Positions 35,840 to 46,055 of a stretch of DNA of 64,000 nucleotides are shown piece by piece. Source of the stretch: RBG-16-34-14 sp963727535 (GTDB lineage: Bacteria > Bacteroidota > Ignavibacteria > Ignavibacteriales > Ignavibacteriaceae); assembly GCA_963727535.1 (NCBI GenBank), contig CAVSGR010000008.1, positions 340,939 to 404,938 of the forward strand, written 5' to 3'. Numbering within the stretch: the stretch's first letter is position 1; every line of letters begins with the position of its first letter. The notes beneath the pieces were generated by a model. The model did not search any database, was not told the DNA's origin, and worked only from the letters and a program-made list of their open reading frames with translations. The translations under genes and the position numbers were made by a program.

Positions 35840-36484
35840 TTAATTTTTTCCCTTTTGTATATTCTCTATAATTGTTTTTGCATTTTGAGTTAATACAGAA
35901 TAATTCTCTTCAGCTATCGCTTTCTTATCCAGTAATGCTGATCCAATACCTACTGCGCAAGCCCCAGCCTTCAGCCAATCACATGCATTTGTAAGATTAA
36001 CTCCACCAGTTGGCATAAGTTTAAGATGCGGAAGCGGCGCAAGTACAGATTTGAAGAAAGCCATACCTACAACATCGGCAGGAAATACTTTTATAATGTC
36101 TGCACCGTACTCATAAGCTGTCTGAATTTCTGTTGGAGTAAAACAGCCAGGCATAGCAGGCACATTATATTTATGGGAAGTTTCTATTATTTCTTTCTTT
36201 AAGACAGGACTAACAACATATTTGGCTCCGGCTTTTATAGCGTCTTCTGCAATCGACTTATTTAAAACAGAACCAACTCCAAGAACAATATTTTTATTTA
36301 GTTCTTCACTCATCTTTTCAATTAATTTAATTGCATTCGGAACCGTCATCGTAATTTCGATTATCGATATTCCGCCGGCATAAATTGCTTCGATTATTTT
36401 CTTAAGTTTATCTGCTTCTTTTACTCTAAGAACTGCAATGACTTTTGTTTTTAAGATTTGTTCAAGTATTATTTCTTTTCCCAT
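35840..36484 (-). CDS. eda: KDPG/KHG aldolase
   Basis: 214 residues. Class I aldolase splitting 2-keto-3-deoxy-6-phosphogluconate to pyruvate and glyceraldehyde 3-phosphate. Conserved parts: VLRVKEADKLKKIIEAIYAG with the catalytic region, LGVGSVLNK, and the Schiff-base lysine in DIIKVFPADVVG, then MPTGGVNL. It starts 1 base after the tagaturonate epimerase stop. The kinase making its substrate (kdgK) is not in the window. Confidence 0.95.
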   Translation of the reverse strand: MGKEIILEQILKTKVIAVLRVKEADKLKKIIEAIYAGGISIIEITMTVPNAIKLIEKMSEELNKNIVLGVGSVLNKSIAEDAIKAGAKYVVSPVLKKEIIETSHKYNVPAMPGCFTPTEIQTAYEYGADIIKVFPADVVGMAFFKSVLAPLPHLKLMPTGGVNLTNACDWLKAGACAVGIGSALLDKKAIAEENYSVLTQNAKTIIENIQKGKN

Positions 36485-36485
36485 A

Positions 36486-38039
36486 TCAGTTAAAAGGCTC
36501 CAGGTGTCTGTGAAAATGTTTTATTATATAGTCGTAATGAATTTCTTCATTCTCTTTTAAACAATTGATTAATTTATCCTTGAAAATATACTCACTTTTT
36601 TCATTTTTATCTGTAAGAACTCTTCCAAACGTTACATGAAGTATTTGTCTCCAATCATTTTGATTGAATAATTCTACCAATTCCTGATCTGAATATTCAT
36701 TTGCTGGTTTTATGTTATTAATATCTGCAGAAACATGATATGTTTTTTTCTCCTCATCATATAAAGCTTTACAATAATCAAGTATTTCCCTAAAAACAGA
36801 CGGTTCTTTTAATGCAATAACTTTAAGTGCTTCAAGATAGCTCGTTCCTGCGGTCTTTACGTGGGTTGCGCCAACCTTTAAAGATCCGATTACTTTATAA
36901 ACTCCAAACTTATCGCTACCGGAATGAAGACTGATTTTATAAGTGCCAAAATAATTTGCAATGCTAATATGTTTGATATACTCCTTCTTAAATAATTCAA
37001 GATCACCTTTATAGTCAATTCCTTTTTCAAAATCACCAATGAAGCGGGGAGCAATGCTTATAACTTTAACATTCAGTCTTTTTAATTCATTCGCAATAAA
37101 GAAATGTTCAAAAGGTGAAGTTATAGAATCTGTCTCATCAACAGAAACCTCAATCTCCGATTCATAGTCAGGATGGTTTTTTTTTATATGATGATAAAGC
37201 TTTTTAATATAAGCAAGCGCATCTCCATACTTAATGAGAGCACGCTTCAATTTACTATCATCTGTTTTAATGATTAATTCATCTGTTATCTTAAATTCTT
37301 TATTAAGATAAGAACCAGCGAGATTTTCATACTGTATTTCCAAACCTTCCCAGTTAATACTTTTTAATCTATCATTGAGCTGATTATCATCCAAAGTATC
37401 AGCTTCATTATGTACATATTCACTCGGGTCGAAAGTAAACATTTTAAATCCGTTAGCAATCATTAAATCAATATCTTGAATAGTTTTAAGATGATCTGCA
37501 TCAGCACCAAAACCATCTGTGTAACCTTCCTGAAATACTGCCCACACTGCCGCATCCATAACCTCAGCAGGAGTTCTGTTTGTTCTCGTTAGTTCTCTTA
37601 TAGATTGTTGTGCAAGTATTGGTTTGAAATGACTTTTTCCTAGTGAACGGATATGAGCCGGGTTTGCAAGTCCTGTTCTATCACCAAAACCAAATGAATC
37701 TACCAATCCAATAATAAGTGGCTTAGTAAAATCAAAATATTTTTGAAGTAGTTTTCTGTTATAAGTATTTTGAATACATTTTTTAAGAAGGAAATTTTTC
37801 GAACTGTTGAAAGTTAGAATACTTCCTTCAAATTTTACTGCTATTTTATTCTCAGGCTCATCATATAATAAGAAAAGTGATTTCTCATTACCCTTTTTTG
37901 CGATAAAAAAAATAACCTCTTCATATTGTTTGATAGACCTAACATAAATTTGTAATTCAATGTTTTTCAGGTTTATATCCTTCAAATATGAATTACCCTC
38001 TTCATAAAAAGTTAACAACTCCTCTTTAAAAGTTTCCAT
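36486..38039 (-). CDS. uxaE: Tagaturonate epimerase (UxaE family)
   Basis: 517 residues. It matches the family first defined in Thermotoga that converts D-tagaturonate to D-fructuronate by 3-epimerization in place of the UxaB/UxuB route. Key blocks: LVDSFGFGDRTGLANPAHI, the metal-binding-rich DGFGADADHLKT, FTFDPSEYV, and YKISLHSGSDKFGVYK. The product is cytosolic. With UxaC before it and the SDR reductase after it, galacturonate is joined to the mannonate branch. Confidence 0.88.
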   Translation of the reverse strand: METFKEELLTFYEEGNSYLKDINLKNIELQIYVRSIKQYEEVIFFIAKKGNEKSLFLLYDEPENKIAVKFEGSILTFNSSKNFLLKKCIQNTYNRKLLQKYFDFTKPLIIGLVDSFGFGDRTGLANPAHIRSLGKSHFKPILAQQSIRELTRTNRTPAEVMDAAVWAVFQEGYTDGFGADADHLKTIQDIDLMIANGFKMFTFDPSEYVHNEADTLDDNQLNDRLKSINWEGLEIQYENLAGSYLNKEFKITDELIIKTDDSKLKRALIKYGDALAYIKKLYHHIKKNHPDYESEIEVSVDETDSITSPFEHFFIANELKRLNVKVISIAPRFIGDFEKGIDYKGDLELFKKEYIKHISIANYFGTYKISLHSGSDKFGVYKVIGSLKVGATHVKTAGTSYLEALKVIALKEPSVFREILDYCKALYDEEKKTYHVSADINNIKPANEYSDQELVELFNQNDWRQILHVTFGRVLTDKNEKSEYIFKDKLINCLKENEEIHYDYIIKHFHRHLEPFN

Positions 38040-38093
38040 ATTATGCCTTATTAAATTTTTAACCCCTTCATTCCTGAATGGGTATATTATTGT

Positions 38094-39092
38094 TTACTTT
38101 ATTTCTATCGAATCCAAAACGGCTTTAGGATTCCACAAACCTTTAAATGTCCATTCGGGAGTAATTAGTTCCGGCGATACTTTCTCTTTTGCTTCACTCA
38201 AATTGTCTTTGTGCCATACATAATCAACACTATCTCCATGGCAATTGTAAAAGTAGTGCCTGTTCTCACCCCATCTTAAAATGCGGGGAGGTTTTGAAGG
38301 AGCAAAATATATGTCCCTATCTGCCATGTTATTAGAAAAAGTACAGTTAATTAGAAAAAATTGTGCGTCGCGGTGAAATCTCCCTAAAGGAAAATTCTTT
38401 ACTCCATCAAACCTTGAATTTTTTATTACAAACTTTTGATCTTCTCCGTTGCTTCCATCATGCCATATCGAAGCAGTAAGGTTCCTTCCATAAAATTTAC
38501 TATCTTCAATAAAACAATAACCTCTGGGACAAACGTAATCAACATACCCTTCGAAATAGCAATTACGATGATAATACATTCCATCTTCCGTATTCCACAA
38601 ACTCAAAGTATCCCCACCATCTGCAATTATGTTACAATTATCAATAATAATTTTTGTAACCCCGTGTCCTGCTCTTATAGCAAACTGGTGATCATTATTT
38701 CCATAAAGAGCGCCATAATTATTGTGAATTGTCAAACTGATAAATACTATATCTGTTACATCATCTTTAATATTTACTGTAGCAGATCCATAATCATCCT
38801 CGTGTGTGGCTTTCCAGTTACTTCTGAGTTCCGCATAAACAATCTGGGTGCTGTCTCGATCTTCTCCTATTAAAACTATATTGCTCTTTTTTATATAAAG
38901 TTTCTCATTATAAATCCCCTTTTTTATATAGATAATAAACCTTCCTGATATTCCCGAAGGAACTGCATCCAACGCAGCCTGAATAGTAGTGTAATCTCCT
39001 TTTCCATCCTGTGATACAACAAGGTCGGCTTTGAAGGCAGCAGTATTATTTAAACCGAATAGAAGAAACAATAGAAGACAATATATCTTCAT
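38094..39092 (-). CDS. Secreted pectin methylesterase (CE8), divergent
   Basis: 332 residues from the ATG at 39092, giving a proper signal peptide (MKIYCLLLFLLFGLNNTAA); a longer in-frame reading overlaps the LacI gene. The right-handed helix of CE8 enzymes is recognizable by GDYTTIQAALDAVP, IYIKKGIYNEKLYI and VLIGEDRDSTQIVY. The catalytic region differs from the norm: IRAGHG stands where QAVAL is usual, and GYVDYVCPRGYCFIEDS where GxVDFIFG is usual, but the aspartate is kept. The later GRxW is replaced by LRWGENRHYFYN. It may act on an altered substrate. It lacks a T9SS tail, so it is likely periplasmic. Confidence 0.82.
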   Translation of the reverse strand: MKIYCLLLFLLFGLNNTAAFKADLVVSQDGKGDYTTIQAALDAVPSGISGRFIIYIKKGIYNEKLYIKKSNIVLIGEDRDSTQIVYAELRSNWKATHEDDYGSATVNIKDDVTDIVFISLTIHNNYGALYGNNDHQFAIRAGHGVTKIIIDNCNIIADGGDTLSLWNTEDGMYYHRNCYFEGYVDYVCPRGYCFIEDSKFYGRNLTASIWHDGSNGEDQKFVIKNSRFDGVKNFPLGRFHRDAQFFLINCTFSNNMADRDIYFAPSKPPRILRWGENRHYFYNCHGDSVDYVWHKDNLSEAKEKVSPELITPEWTFKGLWNPKAVLDSIEIK

Positions 39093-39129
39093 ATTAAATA
39101 TTAAATAAAAAGTTACATTGTTTAAGATT

Positions 39130-40185
39130 TTATAACGAGAGAAGTTTATACTGCTCTGATTCGATTCTGGATTTGCCGTTATTAACAATGAGTTGTGTTT
39201 TAAGTTCAATATGTTCAGGGTCAAAACCTTTGGGGTCATTAATGTGCCGGATAATTAAATCCGTAGCCCGTTTACCCAATTCTTTAGTCGGCTGATCAAC
39301 AAAATTAAAAACAGATGGAATAGATTCATTAAAAGAGTTCTTTCCAAAACATGTTATTTCAATATCTTCAGGTATTCTTATTCCAAGTTCGGTTGCAGCT
39401 TTATAGATACCCAGAGCAACCGGATATGTTACCGAAAGAATATATTCGGGCAAGTTTTTTTTATCGTATATTCTCTTAAAACCATTATAACCATCTTCTT
39501 CTCCAAAGCCTCCACCTATAATCCAATCATCATTAATTGGAAGATCATTTGCTTTCAGTGCTTCAACAAAACCATCGCGTCTTTCTTTACCAATATTTAC
39601 ATGCGGGTATCCACCAATATGAGCCATTTTTCTATATCCTCTTCCTATAGCATAGGTTACTGCAGAATGTGAACCCCCTTTATCATCGACAGTGACACTT
39701 GAAACGCCATCAAGATCGGGTACCCTATCAACAAAAACCAAAGGGACATTTTGTTGTAATACTCGTTTGAATATTGTAGTATCTTTTGTTTCCTGTGTGA
39801 TAGAAACAATTAATCCATCAACCCTCATTGAGAGAAGAGATAGAATGTGTTTCTTTTCTCTCTCTTCCTGTTCCTGTGAAACAGTAAGCAAAGTTTCATA
39901 ATTATTTTCAAAGGCAGTATCATATATTGATTCTACGACCGAAGCAAAAAACAAATGTGCGATTTTAGGTATAACAACTCCAATCGTGTTAGATTTTCTA
40001 GCAGAAAGATTTTTCGCCATATAATTTGGAACATAACCGAGCTTATCTGCTAAATCTTTCACCTTTTTAATTGTCGCAGGTGAAATATCAGGATGATTTC
40101 TTAACGCTTTAGAAATTGTTACCTTGGAAACTTTAAGCTTCTTCGCGAGGTCTTCTAATTTTATTACTTTAACTTTTTTATTCAT
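39130..40185 (-). CDS. LacI family transcriptional regulator
   Basis: 351 residues. The helix-turn-helix is at about 8-30 (LEDLAKKLKVSKVTISKALR), followed by the hinge LGYVPNYMAKNLSARKS and a periplasmic-binding-like effector domain (about 64-345, starting IGVVIPKIAHLFFASVVE). It is the only sugar-type regulator seen in the window and lies inside the pectin genes, so it is the natural candidate for the palindromes at 56.4-56.6 kb. The effector is likely a uronate or its keto-deoxy derivative. The pectinesterase gene follows 37 bases after. Confidence 0.93.
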   Translation of the reverse strand: MNKKVKVIKLEDLAKKLKVSKVTISKALRNHPDISPATIKKVKDLADKLGYVPNYMAKNLSARKSNTIGVVIPKIAHLFFASVVESIYDTAFENNYETLLTVSQEQEEREKKHILSLLSMRVDGLIVSITQETKDTTIFKRVLQQNVPLVFVDRVPDLDGVSSVTVDDKGGSHSAVTYAIGRGYRKMAHIGGYPHVNIGKERRDGFVEALKANDLPINDDWIIGGGFGEEDGYNGFKRIYDKKNLPEYILSVTYPVALGIYKAATELGIRIPEDIEITCFGKNSFNESIPSVFNFVDQPTKELGKRATDLIIRHINDPKGFDPEHIELKTQLIVNNGKSRIESEQYKLLSL

Positions 40186-40204
40186 TTTATAATTAATTCA
40201 AAGA

Positions 40205-42121
40205 TTAATTATGCAATTTAATACTTAATAACCAATTAAATAAATTTTTTGCTGCTTTGAAATTTTCAAAACCCGCTGGAAGTTTCCTGTTATCTATATA
40301 CTCATTATAAAACCACGGATCACCGACAGCAAAAACATAACCATCGCCAAATTTACTTAAAGCCATTATAACGCCCTCATCATCTGTTAAAACAGGTTTT
40401 GCATTTCCGCTCAATTTCAATGTACTCAATTCCTTTATATAAATCTTCTTGACATCTTTAAATATAGGATGATCCGGAAATTCATCAATCTTACCCATAT
40501 CAAAGTTGTTCCCGATAACCCTGTTTTTACTGTCCCCGTTAAAGTGAATTCCAAATTGTTCTGCTAAAAGATTTAAATGTGTAAACTCAGAATTCAAACT
40601 ATCATTTGCCAGCAAAACCAGAATACCTCCGCTACTTACCCAATCTTTTATAACTTTTCTGGCTCCACTTTCAATATAGTTTGGTTTTTCTGTTTCGTTA
40701 GGTGTGTCGGGATCGACAATTATATAAATATCAATTTTACTTAAGCTCTCTTTAGTAGGGGCGCCATCAAGAGAAGTTATTTGAGCACCAAGATTTTTTA
40801 TTATTTCTCCAAGTTCGGAATAACCCGAGAACGTCGTATCCTCCCAGACATAATGATATCTTTTACCATCTCGCCATTCGTTATTGTAATAATAATCCAA
40901 GCCAACTGTTTTACCATTTCCAGGTTTTTCATTTTTTTCAAGCTCAATTGCTAAAAGCATAAACGGACCATAACCCTTGAAGTCATTTGTTCTTTTGGGT
41001 TCGCTGATATAGTATTCAAAGCTTCCGTCTCTGTAAGGATTTCCTCCGAGACCTCCGACAGAAGCAACATTATTAAGATAAAAATGTCCCTTGTCGTCAA
41101 AAGTAACTAAATGCCTAAGAATATTATTAAATGATTCCTCGGCAATTTTGTAAAACTTTTTATCGAGATAACCTTCGTTAGCACCTTTGGCAAAAGCATA
41201 GGCATACATACAAGATGAGGAAGCTTCAATGTAATTTCCTTTACGGTTCCCCTGATCCACAACCTGGTACCACAAACCAGTTTTTTCATCTTTATACTTA
41301 AGAAGACTTTCAGAAAGGTTTTGCAGAATTATTATCAGGTCATTTCTGTTCTTATGATCTTTGGGAAAATAATCGAGAACATCAACGAGACCCATCATAA
41401 ACCAACCGATCGATCTTCCCCAGAAACTTGGCGATGTTCCTGTAACAGGATCAGCCCATTTTTGCTGTTTACTTTCGTCCCAGCCATGATAATATAAACC
41501 GGTTTTATCATCTTTAAAATGATCTCTTACTAACAAAAATTGTTTTGCAATATCATCAAAAGATTTAGGCTCATTAAACATTTTAGAGTAAAGGGCATAA
41601 AAAGGTTCAGCCATATAAAGTCCATCGAGCCACATCTGGTTTGGATATCTTTCTTTATGCCAGAACCCCCCGCTAACAGTTCTCGGTTGTAATTCCAATT
41701 GTCTTCTTAAAGTATCGGCAGCTTTTTTATATTTTTCTTCTTTTGTTTCTTTGTAAAGATAGAGCAACACTCTTCCCGGAGAAATATTATCAAGAGTAAA
41801 ATCATTAAACTTATAAGTTTTAATCGTGCCATCATTTTCAACATAGTAATCGATATTCTTTTTTATGTAATTGAAATAGGCAGGATTACCGGTCATTTTA
41901 TAAAGTTTATAAAAAGCTGTGAGAATCAGTCCCTGTTCATAATTCCATCTATAACTTTTAGCTTCATTTTTATAAGCAACGGTATCAGAATGAAGCTCCA
42001 TAAAACTATCAGCAATTTTAATTGCCATATTATCATCGGGAGTAAATTCTTTTTGTCTGCAATCAAGGGTTATTGCAGATAGAAAAATTATGAGAACCGA
42101 TATAAAAAATATTTTATTCAT
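40205..42121 (-). CDS. GH105/GH88-type unsaturated (rhamno)galacturonyl hydrolase with DUF4350-like tail
   Basis: About 638 residues from the ATG at 42121, which gives a lipoprotein-type signal (LIIFLSAITLDC); an in-frame ATG at 42151 overlaps the acetylesterase gene. The alpha/alpha-barrel GH105 domain (about 45-385) has DGLYMAEPFYALYSKMF, GRSIGWFMMGLVDVLDYFP and IEASSSCMYAYAFAKG, as in YteR/YesR. The C-terminal region (about 405-635) resembles a glutamine-amidotransferase-like DUF4350 domain (GGILVLLANDS). It removes the unsaturated uronate left by lyases, producing DKI for KduI. Likely anchored in the periplasm. Confidence 0.87.
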   Translation of the reverse strand: MNKIFFISVLIIFLSAITLDCRQKEFTPDDNMAIKIADSFMELHSDTVAYKNEAKSYRWNYEQGLILTAFYKLYKMTGNPAYFNYIKKNIDYYVENDGTIKTYKFNDFTLDNISPGRVLLYLYKETKEEKYKKAADTLRRQLELQPRTVSGGFWHKERYPNQMWLDGLYMAEPFYALYSKMFNEPKSFDDIAKQFLLVRDHFKDDKTGLYYHGWDESKQQKWADPVTGTSPSFWGRSIGWFMMGLVDVLDYFPKDHKNRNDLIIILQNLSESLLKYKDEKTGLWYQVVDQGNRKGNYIEASSSCMYAYAFAKGANEGYLDKKFYKIAEESFNNILRHLVTFDDKGHFYLNNVASVGGLGGNPYRDGSFEYYISEPKRTNDFKGYGPFMLLAIELEKNEKPGNGKTVGLDYYYNNEWRDGKRYHYVWEDTTFSGYSELGEIIKNLGAQITSLDGAPTKESLSKIDIYIIVDPDTPNETEKPNYIESGARKVIKDWVSSGGILVLLANDSLNSEFTHLNLLAEQFGIHFNGDSKNRVIGNNFDMGKIDEFPDHPIFKDVKKIYIKELSTLKLSGNAKPVLTDDEGVIMALSKFGDGYVFAVGDPWFYNEYIDNRKLPAGFENFKAAKNLFNWLLSIKLHN

Positions 42122-42135
42122 TTTACTAAGATATT

Positions 42136-42891
42136 TTAATTCTTTAACCATTTTACTAATTCCGACAGAGAAATCCTTAACTCTTCAACCGCAAGATCAC
42201 AAACTTTAAATGCACCGTAAGGAGAAAGATGTGTGTCATCAGTTCTTCCTTCAGGTAACGATTTATACTCAACAGGCGAAATGTGGAGAAAAAGTTTTTT
42301 TGATAATTCTTTTCCATATTCCTTAAGCATCTGCTCAGTTTTTTTATGAAGATCGAGTAAGGGCACATTATATTCTTTTGCTAACTCTCTCACTACAACA
42401 GGATATTCTCCGTGAGTATCATAAAAATTTCCATTTTCATCAAATCTTCTTCTTACGATCGGAGTAGCCAAAACAGGTGTTCCTCCCTTTGAACGTGTTT
42501 CGGAAATAAACTTAATAAGATTTGTTCTATAATCTGTTCTTGGAGCAGCATAACGTTTAGGATCATTCTTCTTCTCATCATTATGTCCGAATTCCATAAT
42601 TACATAATCGCCGGGTTTAATCTTTTTCAAAACCGCCGCCCATTTTCCTTCATCGATAAAACTTTTCGTACTTCTTCCATTAACCGCGTGATTTTCAATC
42701 TTTATCCCCTCTTTAAAATATAAAGGAAATACTTGTCCCCAACCTTTCTCAGGATTTCCATTTGCATAAGGTTTATCAGCCATAGTAGAATTACCAATCA
42801 TAAAGATTGTAATTTCCTCTTTAATTGATTGTGCAAAAACCGATGCACATAGAAATAAAAGCGCGACCAACAATTTAATTCTGAAGGACAA
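42136..42891 (-). CDS. Rhamnogalacturonan acetylesterase (CE12, SGNH fold)
   Basis: 251 residues with a signal peptide (1-20, ending SVFA before QSI). SGNH blocks are clear: block I IFMIGNSTMADKPYANG with the catalytic Ser, block III GHNDEKK, and block V TDDTHLSPYGA with the Asp-His pair. It removes O-acetyl groups from rhamnogalacturonan I. It overlaps nothing if the GH105 start is at 42121. It follows the large pectinesterase gene by 39 bases. No T9SS tail, so periplasmic. Confidence 0.92.
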   Translation of the reverse strand: MSFRIKLLVALLFLCASVFAQSIKEEITIFMIGNSTMADKPYANGNPEKGWGQVFPLYFKEGIKIENHAVNGRSTKSFIDEGKWAAVLKKIKPGDYVIMEFGHNDEKKNDPKRYAAPRTDYRTNLIKFISETRSKGGTPVLATPIVRRRFDENGNFYDTHGEYPVVVRELAKEYNVPLLDLHKKTEQMLKEYGKELSKKLFLHISPVEYKSLPEGRTDDTHLSPYGAFKVCDLAVEELRISLSELVKWLKN

Positions 42892-42930
42892 AATATTTCC
42901 TTTTAACTTATCATCAAACCAGGTTAAATA

Positions 42931-45900
42931 TTATTTGAGAAGAATCATTTTTTTAGTTTGCATAAAGTCGCCACTCTTTAATCGGTAGAAATAAATTCCG
43001 CTTGCCAATTGTGATGCATTAAAATCAATCTGGTATTTTCCAACTGATTTTTTTTCACTTACAAGCGTTTTTACTTCACTACCTATCACGTCATAAATCT
43101 TTAGAGTAACAAAATCTTCTTTAGGAATGCTAAAGATAATAGTTGTTGATGGATTAAACGGATTGGGATAGTTCTGATAAAGTTCATATGAGTCTGGTCT
43201 TTGGTTTAAAGACTTATCATCATCAACAGATGTTACCGGAGATGAAGGAATCCAGTCGTATGCAAATTCAGGATCTGAATCTTTTGAAAAAATATTTTCA
43301 AGAGTATAATCAGCAGCTTCCATTTCAGTAAGTACAGTTCCGATACCTTGCCCGTGACCAAACTCGTTAAATCCAGGTCCAAAATTCTGATAGATACCAT
43401 ACAACGCCGGAATTACACCTGTATTGATTGGATTCTGATTCCAGCCTAATGAATCGATTACCAAAGGCTCATAGGTATTCATAAAAACAGTCCTTGGAGA
43501 ATTTTGCCAGCCTCTCCCTAAATATATTTTGCTGATTACATTTCCGTCGAATCCAACAGAATCGTACGTTATGGTGCAATCCTTGAATACCAAACCAAAT
43601 TTTGAAGTTGCTTCAGTATTAGCCGCGGTAATTGAACATTGATTTCTGTTAACATGAATTTGACAACTATCAAACAAAACTATGTCTCTGCCGAAAATGA
43701 AATCAACGGAACCTTCTATATAACAATTTTTCATGTAAACACGACCTACTCCGCTGCCACCCCAGGCATAGTATGTGTCCTGGTAACCAAGTAAATTACA
43801 ATTGTAAAATACTTGCCTGTCACCATTCGATCTTAATGCAACAGCCTGTTGACTGCCGACACTTTGATCATTTTCAACAGTATTCTGAAAAGTGATATTC
43901 ATAGCCATAAAATCCGGTGCATCAATTCCAACACTGTAGGAATTAGAAGTACCTCCTGCAATGCCTGCATAATCATCATAGGTAAGTATTGTATTATCGC
44001 GATTTTCTCCTACGAGAATAACATTTACTTTACTTGATGGTAAAAGTAATTTCTCGTAATAAGTTCCGCTTTTTACAAATATAGTATATGGTCCGGTATA
44101 GAAATCAGGAACACCATCAAAAGCAGCCTGAACAGTTGTGTAATCTCCGCTTCCATCCTTTGCTACAATTTTTTGGACGGCAGGCGCAGGCATTTGAGTA
44201 GTAAAAGTATCCACCTCTCCATATCCTGTACCTTTGCTGTTTGTTGCATAAGCTCTTACATAGTAGGTAGTATTTGCTTCCAATGGATATAAAATACTCG
44301 AGAATGAACCTAACCCACTTCCGTTTTCAGTTTTGCCATCCGATATCGTAGGATTACCTGTTGTATTCCAGGCAACCCCTCTCACAATAACTGTGTCACC
44401 ACCCCACTGAAGAACGGTTCCGCCGCTTTCAGCAGTCTTAACTAATATATTTGATGTTGTTGCAGTTTGTACTAAAGGAACTTCCGTAGAATCAAGTGTG
44501 GCAAAAGAAAATTCTTCTCCGTATGATGTTCCGGCATCATTTGTAGCATAAGCTCTTAAGAAATATGTAGTCCCCGGAGTTAAGCCCATCACCTGACTAA
44601 TGAAAGCTCCTGACCCGGTTCCATCCATTGTTTTACTATCATAAATGGTCGGGCTGCTTGTCGTATCCCACACAACTCCTCTTTCTGTAACAACCGAACC
44701 GCCGTCGGATGGTATATTACCACCGCTTGTTGCAAATGTTGTAGAAATATTAGTTACTTGATTTGTAGTAATTGTCGGCGGATCTGCGGTAACGCCTACC
44801 GCAGTACCCGATATTAATACGTTTTGAATAGCAAGATATTTACCTGTTCTAACTGCAGGATCATTATCTACCCATGGATATACTCTTAAATAAATACTCT
44901 CTCCGGAATTTAAAACTGCATTTAATGAACTGCCGACATATTGAAGTGAGTCTAAGCCAAGATAATTATTTGCATCACCAGTTGAATAGCTTATTTGAGT
45001 AGGGGTGTTGAAATCAGGATCAGTTGAATAATAAACATTCGCTTTCATGGTGTTAATACTTATCCCTGCTATTCCAAGTGAAATGGAATCAACATTGAAA
45101 GTGCCTCCAAATTTCGGAGCTGCTTCAAATTGAATATAAACCGTATCAATTTGAGTTGTCTGATTTGCAGGCCATAATTTCCTGCTATCCTAACACGCTG
45201 GCTGTTATTTGGTCCTGTGTAGTGATTTATTTCTGTATTAACGAATAATTCATTTTCCCCATTAACACCACCATTGAAAACCGGATTTAATCCGGTTCCA
45301 CCCAAATCAGGATCGGTTAAAGGCCAGTTTATAGATGAAGGAACCGGCAGGCTTTCAATTGTTCCTGATATTCTTACATCCTGAAGACCAATATATTTAC
45401 CCGTTCTTACTGCAGGATTATTATCTAGCCATGGATATATCCTCAAATATATTGTTTCACCAGGATTTAATAATTCATTTACTCCTGCTTTAACAGTTGA
45501 GAACGTATCGATGCTTAAATAATGATTAACACTAGTATCAGTAGTAGAATATTCCAGCATGGTTGATGTTGCAAAAGTTGAATCGGTTGAATAGTAGATG
45601 TTTGCCTTCATCGTATTAATGCTGATCTGAATTATGTTCAAAGAGATTGAATCAACATTAAATTTAAATCCATTTTGAGCTGTTACTGAAAACTGGATAA
45701 ACACTGTATCTATCTGGGTAGTCTGATTTGCAGGCCATGCATTTCCTGAAATTCTAATTCTCTGACTGTTGTTAAGCCCGGTATATTGATTTATTTCCAT
45801 GTTATTCAATAATTCATCGCTTGCCGAAATATTACCTGAAGTAACCGGGGACAAACCTGTACCGCCTGCATCCGGATCTGTTAAAGGCCACAAAGCTGAA

Positions 45901-45980
45901 GCTGTATTTTGTGCAAATACACCAGTTGAAAAAACTAAAGTAAATAACAGGTTAAACAGAAATAATTTTTTCACTTGCAT
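42931..45980 (-). pseudogene. T9SS-secreted multidomain pectinesterase, single-base frameshift
   Basis: Two frames join into one product of about 1016 residues. From the 45980 start: signal peptide, then two repeats of about 140 residues (each opening WPLTDPD-GGTGL and containing NQTTQIDTV). Next come two fibronectin-like repeats (TRGVVWDTTSSPTI type), a canonical CE8 pectinesterase domain (DGSGDYTTVQAAFDGVP, QQAVALRSNGDR, GSVDFIFGRD, YLGRGWQN), and a T9SS tail with NYPNPFNPSTTI. The frame is lost in the second N-terminal repeat near 45174-45180 (plus strand), where one base is missing compared with the first repeat (GNAWPANQTT). Restoring one T in the GGAAATTATGG stretch repairs it. Confidence 0.85.
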
Positions 45981-46014
45981 TCCCTTTTGCTAATATTATT
46001 TCGCGGGCTGAAAG

Positions 46015-46046
46015 GACTTCCGGGAAATCTCAATTTCCCGGAAGTC
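46015..46046 (-). terminator. Strong hairpin after the 972-aa T9SS gene, without T tract
   Basis: Perfect 14-base arms GACTTCCGGGAAAT and ATTTCCCGGAAGTC with a four-base CTCA loop, 10 bases after the stop of the 972-residue gene. On the minus strand it is followed by CCTTTCAGCC rather than a T run. It may block exonucleases or set differential expression instead of terminating. Confidence 0.6.
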
Positions 46047-46055
46047 GAACTTCAT

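Noticed and set aside
38436..38873. Plus-strand open frame of 145 codons inside the pectinesterase gene
   Set aside because: It is antisense to a well-supported CE8 gene and has no recognisable domain or ribosome site; the same applies to the other long antisense frames in the window.
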